Under the pieces are notes generated by a model. That model searched no databases. It was not told the DNA's origin and saw only the letters and a list, made by a program, of their open reading frames with translations. A program made the translations under genes and the position numbers. Below, in pieces: positions 1 through 6,743 of a stretch of DNA of 8,841 bases (positions are counted from its first letter, which is position 1; each line of letters opens with the position of its first letter). Source of the stretch: an uncultured Gilliamella sp. (GTDB taxonomy: Bacteria; Pseudomonadota; Gammaproteobacteria; Enterobacterales; Enterobacteriaceae); the NCBI GenBank assembly GCA_945291235.1, contig CALYQY010000089.1, positions 1-8,841 of the forward strand. Direction: 5' to 3'.

Positions 1-953
1 AGCGTCGATTTCAATATCTACGCTTGTCGATTACCGAGCAGTGTAATTTTCAGTGTCAATACTGTTTGCCTGACGGTTATCGCCCCAACAAAGAACATCA
101 GTTTTTATCGCTTAATGAGATCGGTAATGTTGTCTCAACATTTACCGAACTTGGCGTGCATAAAATTCGCTTAACTGGTGGCGAGCCGACCTTACGTCGT
201 GATTTTATTGATATTCTATCGCTGATAGCCACTTATCCGAGTGTGACTGAACTGGCAATAACCACCAATGGATCACGTTTATTAAAAAATGTTGCGCATT
301 GGCAGCAAGCCGGTCTGAACGCTATTAATCTGAGTATTGATAGTTTTTCGCCACACGTGTTTAAGCTCATCACCGGGCAAGATAAATTAACTTCATTAAT
401 TTTAGGTGTTGAAAAAGCGTTAGAAGTCGGCATTAAAAAAGTTAAAATTAATACTGTATTGATGAAAAATCTTAACGATAACCTGTCTGATTACCTGATT
501 TGGCTTAAAGATAGACCGGTTGAATTACGCTTTATTGAACTAATGGAAACTGCTGAAAGTCAGCCTTTTTTTCAACGTTATCACTTTTCCGGTCAAATGA
601 TTGAGCGGCAATTAATTGAGCAAGGTTGGCAGTTACAGCCCAAAGCGCCGTTATCCGGCCCGGCTAAGGTTTATGCGCATAGCGACTATCAAGGCAAGAT
701 CGGGCTGATTATGCCGTATTCAAAAGATTTTTGTAAAAGTTGTAACCGTTTGCGAGTCTCATCATTGGGTCAGTTGCATTACTGTCTATTTGGGCAAGCG
801 GCGGTTGATTTGCGTGACTTATTGGTTAGTCCAGCGCAAAAAGCCCAACTTAAAGCTCGAATCCTCGCTTCATTAATGATAAAACCGGAAAAACATTTAC
901 TGCAAGAGCATCAGATCGGTATGTTACCAAATCTATCCTATATTGGCGGGTGA
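1..953 (+). CDS. moaA: GTP 3',8-cyclase MoaA, 5'-truncated by window edge
   Basis: Radical-SAM enzyme that, with MoaC, converts GTP into cyclic pyranopterin monophosphate, the first step of molybdenum cofactor synthesis in the cytoplasm. The frame is open from base 3 and the visible 316 residues begin RRFQYLRLS, aligning with about residue 11 of E. coli MoaA. Some ten N-terminal residues and the true start therefore lie outside; the TTG at 24 is internal. The N-terminal CxxxCxxC [4Fe-4S] motif (visible C14, C18, C21) is followed by the SAM-binding LTGGEP motif (near residue 57). The C-terminal cluster has C244, C247 and C261 (CxxC-x13-C). The protein ends in the conserved Gly-Gly tail needed for activity in this family. 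All key residues are intact. No moaB/C/D/E follows: the next gene converges and overlaps by 21 bases, so moaA is last in its transcript. Confidence 0.97.
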   Translation, partial: RRFQYLRLSITEQCNFQCQYCLPDGYRPNKEHQFLSLNEIGNVVSTFTELGVHKIRLTGGEPTLRRDFIDILSLIATYPSVTELAITTNGSRLLKNVAHWQQAGLNAINLSIDSFSPHVFKLITGQDKLTSLILGVEKALEVGIKKVKINTVLMKNLNDNLSDYLIWLKDRPVELRFIELMETAESQPFFQRYHFSGQMIERQLIEQGWQLQPKAPLSGPAKVYAHSDYQGKIGLIMPYSKDFCKSCNRLRVSSLGQLHYCLFGQAAVDLRDLLVSPAQKAQLKARILASLMIKPEKHLLQEHQIGMLPNLSYIGG

Positions 954-1829
954 TAGGCGATTTTGTTGTGGCACATCGGTTAACTGCCAGTGTTCAATCG
1001 CCCATTGCAGCAGTTCGGTTTGGCTGGCATCTCGCCAATCCGGCAAGATAGGTTGCCCTAAAAATTGTAGAGCTTGAACGGTTAACGCTGTTAAATTGTT
1101 TAAATCAATCGGTTTAGCGTGATTTTGCTTGGAAAGTTTATTTCCGTGATTATCCAACACGAGCGGTAAATGGCAGTAAGTTGGCACCGGATAGCCAAAC
1201 AACTGATAAAGCGAAATTTGTTGAGCGGTAACCGGCAATAGATCCGCACCTCGCACAATTTCGCTAATGCCTTGATAATGATCATCTAACACCACAACCA
1301 AATTATAGGCAAATAGCCCGTCTTTTCGATGAATAATAAAATCTTCCCTTGCCTTAGCTGGTTCAACTGTTTGTAAACCTTGAATTTTATCTTCAAACTG
1401 AAAAATCGGATGATGTTGTGCTAAGCGAATCGCTAAAGGTTGCCCCTGACCAATGGTTAAATATCGCTGGCGACAATAATTATCATAAATACCATTTTCA
1501 AGTTGGTGAATGCGCGCACGGGTGCAGTTGCAATAATAAGCTTGCTGCTTAGCTAATAGTGAATGCAGTATATCTAAATAGCGCTCGCTACAAGCTGATT
1601 GATACAATACATTGTCATCCCAATGTAAGCCAACGGCTTCAAGTGTTTTTAATATAAGGGATGATGCCCCTTTCGCCTCACGGGGCGGGTCGATATCTTC
1701 AATCCGAACTAACCATTTACCTTGGTTAGATTTGGCTTGAAGATAGCTACCCAGAGCCGTCACCAATGAACCAAAATGAAGTGGCCCTGAAGGCGACGGG
1801 GCAAAACGACCAATATAGCGTTTAGGCAT
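933..1829 (-). CDS. gluQ: glutamyl-Q tRNA(Asp) synthetase
   Basis: Glutamyl-tRNA synthetase paralogue lacking the anticodon-binding half. It activates glutamate and attaches it to the queuosine at position 34 of tRNA(Asp), a wobble-base modification. The 298 residues match the usual length of about 300. Visible motifs are the HIGH-type signature HFGS (residues 18-21), inside a GRFAPSPSGPLHFGS block, and the KMSKS-type KLSKQ (231-235). A zinc site is formed by C100, C102, Y115 and C119, as in E. coli YadB. Truncation after the catalytic core separates it from GltX (about 470 residues). The ATG lies 38 bases after dksA on the same strand, the classical dksA-gluQ pairing. No strong Shine-Dalgarno is visible, so co-transcription with dksA is likely. 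Its last codons overlap the moaA stop on the other strand. Confidence 0.95.
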   Translation of the reverse strand: MPKRYIGRFAPSPSGPLHFGSLVTALGSYLQAKSNQGKWLVRIEDIDPPREAKGASSLILKTLEAVGLHWDDNVLYQSACSERYLDILHSLLAKQQAYYCNCTRARIHQLENGIYDNYCRQRYLTIGQGQPLAIRLAQHHPIFQFEDKIQGLQTVEPAKAREDFIIHRKDGLFAYNLVVVLDDHYQGISEIVRGADLLPVTAQQISLYQLFGYPVPTYCHLPLVLDNHGNKLSKQNHAKPIDLNNLTALTVQALQFLGQPILPDWRDASQTELLQWAIEHWQLTDVPQQNRLSPANIG

Positions 1830-1858
1830 ATCGGATTAATGAAGATAATTTATTGATT

Positions 1859-1881
1859 AAATGGGAATTATATACCCATTT
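1859..1881 (-). terminator. hairpin at dksA-gluQ junction, possible attenuating terminator
   Basis: A perfect 7-bp inverted repeat, AAATGGG (1859-1865) and CCCATTT (1875-1881), encloses a 9-base AT-only loop containing the dksA stop codon. Downstream on the - strand the sequence is AT-rich (AATCAATAAATT) but has no clean T run, so termination would be weak. A terminator between dksA and gluQ has been reported in Shigella flexneri, where it limits gluQ expression; a similar role here is inference. It could instead stabilise the dksA mRNA end. Confidence 0.4.
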
Positions 1882-2323
1882 GTTTTTCGCGGAGTTCTGC
1901 AAGCGTTTTACAGTCGATACATAAATCCGCTGTTGGTCTTGCTTCTAAACGACGAATACCGATTTCAATACCACAAGAGTCACAATAACCAAAATCATCG
2001 GATTCGATTTTCTTTAATGTTTTTTCAATCTTTTTGATAAGTTTTCGTTCTCTATCACGAGCACGTAATTCTAAACTGAACTCTTCTTCTTGTGTTGCCC
2101 GGTCAGCTGGATCTGGAAAATTAGCAGCCTCATCTTGCATGTGAGACACAGTTTTCCCCATTTCACCTTGAAGTTGTGAAAGCCATGCTTCTAAGATAAG
2201 TTTGAAATGTTTCAATTGCTTAGGATTCATATACTCCTCATCTTTTGCCTCTTTATAAGGCTCTAGCCCAGCAATTGAAAGTAGGCTAAGAGAAGATGTA
2301 TTTAATTTTTGTTCCTTTTTCAC
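1868..2323 (-). CDS. dksA: RNA polymerase-binding transcription factor DksA
   Basis: Binds the secondary channel of RNA polymerase and, with ppGpp, represses rRNA/ribosomal promoters and activates amino-acid biosynthesis promoters. At 151 residues it is the same length as E. coli DksA and nearly identical to it from residue 60 onward. The coiled-coil tip DxxDxA is intact (D71, D74, A76), as is the four-cysteine zinc finger (C114, C117, C135, C138). The N-terminal 30 residues diverge but keep the TSSLS..SIAG..PY block. The start is GTG, preceded by AAGGGG six bases upstream (2330-2335). It has its own promoter in the gap after folK, and gluQ follows 38 bases downstream. The stop codon lies in the loop of a hairpin (see 1859-1881). 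Confidence 0.97.
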   Translation of the reverse strand: MKKEQKLNTSSLSLLSIAGLEPYKEAKDEEYMNPKQLKHFKLILEAWLSQLQGEMGKTVSHMQDEAANFPDPADRATQEEEFSLELRARDRERKLIKKIEKTLKKIESDDFGYCDSCGIEIGIRRLEARPTADLCIDCKTLAELREKQMGI

Positions 2324-2329
2324 AGCAAT

Positions 2330-2335
2330 CCCCTT
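2330..2335 (-). promoter_or_regulatory. ribosome-binding site deciding dksA GTG start
   Basis: On the - strand AAGGGG ends six bases before the GTG at 2323. This spacing, together with alignment to the N-terminus of E. coli DksA, supports GTG as the initiation codon. Confidence 0.7.
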
Positions 2336-2361
2336 AAGTACAGATTATTTGCAAGCGCTAA

Positions 2362-2389
2362 ACTATAGCAATAAATTAGCCTTTGGCAA
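2362..2389 (-). promoter_or_regulatory. sigma70-type promoter of dksA(-gluQ)
   Basis: On the - strand a TTGCCA -35 (plus-strand 2384-2389) and a TATAGT -10 (2362-2367) are separated by 16 bases. A-rich runs lie directly upstream (about 2390-2412) and could act as an UP element. The bases after the -10 read TTAGCGC, so the discriminator is partly GC-rich. Transcription would start near 2355, giving a leader of about 30 nt. The folK-dksA gap of 135 bases otherwise holds only AT-rich sequence. Confidence 0.65.
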
Positions 2390-2458
2390 ATTTTTTTTAA
2401 TATTTTTTTGCTGAAAAATAAATCAAAAACGACAACTATCTGTTATTAATAAAGATAA

Positions 2459-2944
2459 TTACTTATTCCACTTTTTTATTCCATTTTCACAACATTTGGA
2501 AACTAAATCAGACAAGTTATCGTTATCAGGTAGAATAAGATCGGGTGCGATATCAAACAGCGGGTAAAGCACAAATTCTCGGTTTTTCATATGATAATGT
2601 GGAATAGTTAATCTTTCACTGTCGATGATTAAATCATCATAAAGTAAAATATCGAGATCTAACGTTCTTGCGCCCCAACGATTATCTTTACGAACTCGCC
2701 CTTGCGATTTTTCAATTGCTTGCAGATGATCGAGTAAGTCAATGGGTGATAGCGTGGTGGTCAGTTTGATAACTGCATTAAGATAATCATTTTGATCTTG
2801 CGGTCCTAAAGGTTTACTGCGATAAAAAGGTGATACCGCAGACACGCTGGAATTAGGTAACTGTTTTAACGCTGCAATAGCACGATTAGCTTGAGCAAAA
2901 GGATCATCAAGGTTGCTACCTAAAGCAATATAACAAATTGACAT
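2459..2944 (-). CDS. folK: 2-amino-4-hydroxy-6-hydroxymethyldihydropteridine pyrophosphokinase
   Basis: Transfers pyrophosphate from ATP to 6-hydroxymethyl-7,8-dihydropterin in cytosolic folate synthesis; the product is used by dihydropteroate synthase (FolP). From the chosen ATG the protein has 161 residues (E. coli 159) and aligns end to end with it, starting MSICYIALGSNL. The family signature RWGARTLDLDIL covers residues 89-100 and includes the two magnesium-binding aspartates D96 and D98. The substrate-site stretches YRSKPLGPQDQ and GRVRK are also intact. The frame stays open to an ATG at 2998, but those 18 extra residues have no family counterpart and that ATG lies inside a probable -10 element, so I reject it. 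The Shine-Dalgarno sequence is weak. folK lies upstream of dksA here, not after pcnB as in E. coli. Confidence 0.95.
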   Translation of the reverse strand: MSICYIALGSNLDDPFAQANRAIAALKQLPNSSVSAVSPFYRSKPLGPQDQNDYLNAVIKLTTTLSPIDLLDHLQAIEKSQGRVRKDNRWGARTLDLDILLYDDLIIDSERLTIPHYHMKNREFVLYPLFDIAPDLILPDNDNLSDLVSKCCENGIKKWNK

Positions 2945-2988
2945 AATAACCGGTGACTTTATCAGATTATGATTAACGAAGGTCGAGC

Positions 2989-2997
2989 ATTTTAACA
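2989..2997 (-). promoter_or_regulatory. extended -10 promoter of folK
   Basis: On the - strand TGTTAAAAT forms an extended -10 (TGnTAAAAT). The candidate -35 TTGATC is only 14 bases upstream, so recognition would rely on the extended element. The predicted start near 2982 gives a leader of about 38 nt before the ATG at 2944 and excludes the upstream ATG at 2998. Confidence 0.45.
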
Positions 2998-3038
2998 TAG
3001 AAAATAGTGATCAAACATATTTATCTAAACCGATTAAG

Positions 3039-3047
3039 TGATATGAT
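3039..3047 (+). promoter_or_regulatory. extended -10 promoter of the MmgE/PrpD gene
   Basis: The sequence TGATATGAT matches an extended -10 (TGnTATGAT). The -35 is poor (ATTTAT at 17-base spacing, TTATCT at 15). Predicted transcription starts near 3054, about 60 nt before the ATG at 3117. It is divergent from the folK promoter, with the two -10 elements about 45 bases apart. Confidence 0.4.
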
Positions 3048-3116
3048 TCATTAAACCTAGCCAAATAGCGTTTATTAAAAATATAAGCAGCCATTAACCC
3101 ATGACGAGAACAGTCC

Positions 3117-4469
3117 ATGAATTTAGCTCAACAATTAGCGCAGATTATCCAACAGACACCAGTAATCAGTGATCGCATTGTTATCCGTCGAGCCATTGCC
3201 GGCGTTACTGACTATTTTGCCAGTAGCTTACAAGCGCATAATGATGCAGATGCGCAAAAATTGCTGGCGTGGTTAACCGATGAAGGCGGGCACCAACGAG
3301 CATGGCTGGTTGGTCGCAAGCAGTTAGCGACCGCTCGTCAAGCGGCGCTATTTAATGGTTTTCAAGCACACTGTCTGGATTATGATGATGTCCACGCCGA
3401 TGTACGAGGTCACCCTTCAGCCGTCATTTTATCTGCACTGTTTGCCAGTGTACGGTTAGATAAACCACCAACAAATATTGACGGCCGGCGCTTTTTAACC
3501 GCCTATGTGATCGGGATTGAAGTTATGGCATTGTTGGGAAAAAGTGTCAATCCCTACCATTATGAAAAAGGTTGGCATGCGACGGCCACTTTAGGCGGCA
3601 TTGCCGCAACAGTCGCCATTTGCTACTTATATCAAGAACCTTTTTTAACCGAAGCTTTTGCTTTAGCGGCGACTCAAGCCGCCGGCATGCGCTTGTTAAT
3701 GGGGACACCGATTAAGTTTTTACATGCCGGGCTAGCCGCTCAACAAGCATTGCAAACCGTTGAATGGTTAAGAGCGGGTTTGACTGCCGATCAAAATTTT
3801 TTAGATGAAAACCTCGGTTTTTTAGCTATTTATGGGCAGAATAATGAGCAATTAACCTTACAACAATGGGCAAAACCGTGGAAAATCGTTGAGCCTGGGC
3901 TATGGTTTAAAACCTACTCTTATTGTTCAGCGGCTGCTTACATTGCCGATGCTGGGCAATTACTTTATCAGCAGCAAAAATTTAAGCCGGATAACATTGC
4001 CAACATTACCCTCTGTTTTGCGCCACCGAAAAGCGATGCGGCGTTAATTTACCAATCCCCGACAACCGGTGAGCAGGGGCGGTTTTCCGCGGAATATATT
4101 TTAGCCTTGACGCTGCTGGGTTATCCACTTGATTTTGAACGTTTTTCCCCTGAGCCGATTGCTGACAATATTGTGTCGTTAATGCAAAAAATGCAACGCC
4201 ATTATCAAACGGCCAATACCTGTCATAAGCCGTCAAATCGCTATGTGGTTGTTGAAATCGAATTTTTGTGCGGTAATAAGCTTTCACAGCGGATTGATTT
4301 TCCTAAAGGATCACCACAAAATCCTTATACCAATGAGCAGATGCGCTTAAAACTACTGCAAGCAGTCGGGGATGAGCAAAAAACCGATAATTTATTGGCC
4401 GATATTGAACAACTGGCAAACGGGTTAAGTTTAGATCAATTTTTACAGCGCCATTGGTTGACGCTGTAA
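3117..4469 (+). CDS. MmgE/PrpD family protein, putative epimerase or dehydratase
   Basis: Member of the family containing 2-methylcitrate dehydratase, cis-aconitate decarboxylase, iminodisuccinate epimerase and B. subtilis YxeQ. The 450 residues are a full family length. The N-terminal helical domain carries LDYDD (87-91) and the HP of GHPSA (H99), followed by GWHATATLGG (H154) and MGTPIKFLHAG (K200, H203), the usual active-site clusters. In the stretch FKTYSYCSAAAYIADA (264-279), the position where I expect the family histidine before ..AD is Ala274. The family acts on di/tricarboxylic acids by abstracting a proton next to a carboxylate. Convergence with the lyase/transport operon suggests an isomerising role on its substrate, as in the yxe and iminodisuccinate systems; that is inference. 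The ATG fits the family N-terminus, with only a weak GAG upstream. Not a plausible PrpD of the methylcitrate cycle: no prpB/prpC is nearby. Confidence 0.88.
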   Translation: MNLAQQLAQIIQQTPVISDRIVIRRAIAGVTDYFASSLQAHNDADAQKLLAWLTDEGGHQRAWLVGRKQLATARQAALFNGFQAHCLDYDDVHADVRGHPSAVILSALFASVRLDKPPTNIDGRRFLTAYVIGIEVMALLGKSVNPYHYEKGWHATATLGGIAATVAICYLYQEPFLTEAFALAATQAAGMRLLMGTPIKFLHAGLAAQQALQTVEWLRAGLTADQNFLDENLGFLAIYGQNNEQLTLQQWAKPWKIVEPGLWFKTYSYCSAAAYIADAGQLLYQQQKFKPDNIANITLCFAPPKSDAALIYQSPTTGEQGRFSAEYILALTLLGYPLDFERFSPEPIADNIVSLMQKMQRHYQTANTCHKPSNRYVVVEIEFLCGNKLSQRIDFPKGSPQNPYTNEQMRLKLLQAVGDEQKTDNLLADIEQLANGLSLDQFLQRHWLTL

Positions 4470-4502
4470 TCAAGCTCGGTTTTTACCTCAGTTGGCGGTT
4501 AA

Positions 4503-4524
4503 TTAACTGCGGTTAAACAGTTAA
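4503..4524. terminator. hairpin between converging ends, possible bidirectional terminator
   Basis: A perfect 7-bp inverted repeat, TTAACTG (4503-4509) and CAGTTAA (4518-4524), has an 8-base loop. It directly follows the ATPase stop codon on the - strand and lies 33 bases after the MmgE/PrpD stop on the + strand. Neither side has a clear T run, so its efficiency is doubtful. Confidence 0.35.
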
Positions 4525-5277
4525 CTAAATTTGAAAATCGATATCATCCGTTAATTGCCGTAAAAAGCGTTGGGTTAAGGCATTTTGGGGATTGTCGATA
4601 ATTGATTTTGCTAAGCCTTCCTCAACAATAATGCCGTTAGCCATAAAGATAATCCGATCGGCTACATATTTAGCAAACTCCATTTCGTGCGTCACAATAA
4701 TCATTGTGATATTTTCTTTAGCAAGTTGCAGCATCACTTGTAACACCTCGTGCACCCGCTCCGGATCGAGTGCGGAGGTTGGCTCATCAAATAACAACAC
4801 TTTCGGTCTGACTGCCAGCGCTCTGGCGATAGCAATGCGTTGTTGTTGCCCGCCGGATAACGTGATCGGATATTGATTGGCATAATCAACCATGCCCACC
4901 CTTTCAAGTAACCACAGCCCTCGTTGCAACGCCTGTTTCTTATCCATTTTTTGGCCAACGATTAACGGATAAGTAATGTTTTCTAACGCCGTTTTATTTT
5001 TAAACAAGTTATAGTGTTGAAACACCATTGCCGACTGTTTACGCAATTCGGTCTCTTGCCTGTGATTATAGTGCTGACAATCAAGCGTCACCTCGCCAAT
5101 TTGGATAATGCCGCTGTCGGGTTTTTCTAATAAATTTAAGCAACGCAATAAGGTGGATTTTCCCGAACCTGACGGACCAATAATTGCCACCACTTCACCT
5201 TGTTTTACATTTAGGTTAATTTCTTTTAATACTGGATTATTGGCAAACCTTTTTGATAGCTCTAATACCTTAATCAT
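4525..5277 (-). CDS. polar amino-acid ABC transporter, ATP-binding protein
   Basis: Cytoplasmic ATPase that powers uptake with the permease and lipoprotein encoded directly upstream. The 250 residues are typical of the GlnQ/HisP/cystine-importer class. Walker A is GPSGSGKST (34-42), the Q-loop is Q87 in VFQHYNLF, the signature is LSGGQQQR (140-147), Walker B is LLFDEPTSALD (161-171) and the switch histidine is H197 in VTHEME. All catalytic elements are intact. The ATG is 12 bases after the permease stop and has a near-perfect Shine-Dalgarno overlapping that stop. It is the last gene of the five-gene operon and corresponds in position to yxeO of B. subtilis. Sequence alone places it in the polar amino-acid class; the specificity comes from the binding protein. 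Confidence 0.95.
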   Translation of the reverse strand: MIKVLELSKRFANNPVLKEINLNVKQGEVVAIIGPSGSGKSTLLRCLNLLEKPDSGIIQIGEVTLDCQHYNHRQETELRKQSAMVFQHYNLFKNKTALENITYPLIVGQKMDKKQALQRGLWLLERVGMVDYANQYPITLSGGQQQRIAIARALAVRPKVLLFDEPTSALDPERVHEVLQVMLQLAKENITMIIVTHEMEFAKYVADRIIFMANGIIVEEGLAKSIIDNPQNALTQRFLRQLTDDIDFQI

Positions 5278-5283
5278 AATCCG

Positions 5284-5291
5284 CCTCCTTT
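5284..5291 (-). promoter_or_regulatory. strong ribosome-binding site of the ATPase gene
   Basis: AAAGGAGG on the - strand ends six bases before the ATG at 5277 and overlaps the permease stop codon (TAAAGGAGG). It is the strongest ribosome-binding site in the operon and should give efficient translation at the permease-ATPase junction. Confidence 0.8.
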
Positions 5292-5961
5292 AACGATGAT
5301 ATGGCTTAGTCAGTTTTCGTTCTAACTGCTTTTGTAGCCACGAATAAGCGACCACAGTAAGCCAATAGACAATACCCACCGCTAAATAGGTTTCAAAATA
5401 GAGAAAAGAGTTGGCCGTTAACATCTTCCCTGCGGCAAGTAACTCTTGCACACCGACAAAAAAAGCTACTGATGAATCTTTAAGTAACGAGATAAACATA
5501 TTACCGGTATTGGGCAGGGCGTTAACCATTGCTTGTGGTAATATTATGCCTCGATAAACTTGAAAGATAGTTAAACCCGATGTCAACCCCGCCTCTTTCT
5601 GACCGATATCGACCGATGCCAAACCCGCCCGAAAGATTTCGGCTAAATAGGCTGCATATTTTAGGCTAAAGCAGATAATGGCCGCCGTAGTTGCGCCCAT
5701 TTGCTTTAATACCGGAAAGATTTGCGGTAATCCGTAATAGATAATAAACAGTAACACGACCGACGGTATACCACGAAATAGCGAAATAAACAGCGAAAAA
5801 ATCGCGTCAACAATTATTATCTTGTTATTACGCAACAGGGCGATAGCCAATCCTAAAACAATGGCAAATGATATTGAGACTATCGCAATAAAAAGCGTGA
5901 CCGGCAAATACGGTAATATCTGTCCAAACACGCCAAAAAAATAGTCTATATTAAAATTCAT
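5290..5961 (-). CDS. polar amino-acid ABC transporter, permease protein
   Basis: Inner-membrane subunit of the HisM/GlnP class, probably a homodimer because only one permease gene is present. The 223 residues hold about five hydrophobic segments (near 9-43, 50-82, 88-112, 152-180 and 188-212), the usual topology. The cytoplasmic coupling (EAA) loop is readable as EAGLTSGLTIFQVYRGIILP, at about 132-151, and should contact the ATPase. The basic tail KQLERKLTKPYHR fits a cytoplasmic C-terminus. The ATG overlaps the stop of the binding-protein gene (ATGA), so translational coupling is likely; the Shine-Dalgarno is weak. The position matches yxeN in B. subtilis. Confidence 0.94.
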   Translation of the reverse strand: MNFNIDYFFGVFGQILPYLPVTLFIAIVSISFAIVLGLAIALLRNNKIIIVDAIFSLFISLFRGIPSVVLLFIIYYGLPQIFPVLKQMGATTAAIICFSLKYAAYLAEIFRAGLASVDIGQKEAGLTSGLTIFQVYRGIILPQAMVNALPNTGNMFISLLKDSSVAFFVGVQELLAAGKMLTANSFLYFETYLAVGIVYWLTVVAYSWLQKQLERKLTKPYHR

Positions 5962-6743
5962 GAGGTAATATCTTCGCCAAAATATTTAATCGATAGATTT
6001 TTCAAGGTGCCATTAGCACGTAACTTTTCTAAAGCTTGATTAAATTTTTCACGCAGCGCCTGACCTTTCTCATCTTTACTAAATGGGAACGCCACTTGTT
6101 CGATAGTGATTGGATCACCGACTAATTTAAACGGTAAATTTTTGCGTTTGATTTCGGCCAGTAAAATCGGTTTAGAATTCACATAACCGTCAACACGCTG
6201 ATATTCCGTATCATACATCGCTCCGTCCCTTGTTTCGTAAGTTTTAATGGTGATCTCATTATTCGGGAAGGCTTTTTTCAGATTGTTAATATGATTTGAC
6301 CCTAAAACGCCGGCAATAGTTTTGCCGTTAAAGTCGGGCAGAGTGTTAATGGTTTGATTATCTTTATGTGTCACAATTTGGCTACCATAAAAGCTGTAAG
6401 CATTGGAAAAATCATACTTAGCTTGACGGGCTGGCGTAATGGCAACGGCATTGGCAATGGTATCTAATCGCCCCGAATCAAACTGCCCCATTAAGCCACC
6501 AAATTCAGCAATCACCCATTCAACTTGATAACCTAACTCGTTGGCAATGGCTTGTGTTACTTCCACATCAAAACCGACTAATTTATCATCCTGCTTATAA
6601 CCATTAGGATAACTTTGACCGGTTGAACCGACTTTAATAACGGTCTTTTCGGGGGCTTGAGTTTTCGATTGGTTATCGCATGCCGTTAATAAGGTTAAGC
6701 TAGCGATTAACGCTGCTGAACATAGGGTTTTTATGGTTTGCAT
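5958..6743 (-). CDS. amino-acid ABC transporter substrate-binding lipoprotein (SBP_bac_3)
   Basis: Periplasmic, lipid-anchored binding protein that delivers a polar amino acid or derivative to the permease. From the ATG at 6743 the protein has 261 residues: short basic start, hydrophobic core ALIASLTLL and lipobox LTAC with C22 as the lipidated residue, then a family-3 solute-binding fold. Visible family features are LVGFDVEVTQAIANELGY (55-72) and AITPARQAKYDFSNAY (101-116), where R106 is the usual ligand carboxylate-binding arginine. It resembles the cystine-binding subgroup, but the ligand cannot be read from sequence. The frame extends to an ATG at 6767, but AGGAG nine bases before 6743 and a normal signal peptide favour the inner start. 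Its start overlaps the GNAT gene by 13 bases and its stop overlaps the permease start. It is positioned as yxeM. Confidence 0.94.
   Translation of the reverse strand: MQTIKTLCSAALIASLTLLTACDNQSKTQAPEKTVIKVGSTGQSYPNGYKQDDKLVGFDVEVTQAIANELGYQVEWVIAEFGGLMGQFDSGRLDTIANAVAITPARQAKYDFSNAYSFYGSQIVTHKDNQTINTLPDFNGKTIAGVLGSNHINNLKKAFPNNEITIKTYETRDGAMYDTEYQRVDGYVNSKPILLAEIKRKNLPFKLVGDPITIEQVAFPFSKDEKGQALREKFNQALEKLRANGTLKNLSIKYFGEDITS

Noticed and set aside
2390..2458. Rho-independent terminator after folK
   Set aside because: T-rich runs are present on the - strand but only 3-bp stems can be formed before them.
2945..2998. N-terminal extension of folK from the ATG at 2998 (18 extra residues)
   Set aside because: No counterpart in FolK proteins, no Shine-Dalgarno, and the ATG lies within a probable extended -10; the ATG at 2944 gives the normal length.
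3117..4469. 2-methylcitrate dehydratase PrpD of the methylcitrate cycle
   Set aside because: No prpB, prpC, prpE or prpR nearby, and the sequence lacks the PrpD-type KISFPAEFH-like stretch, having FKTYSYCSAA instead.
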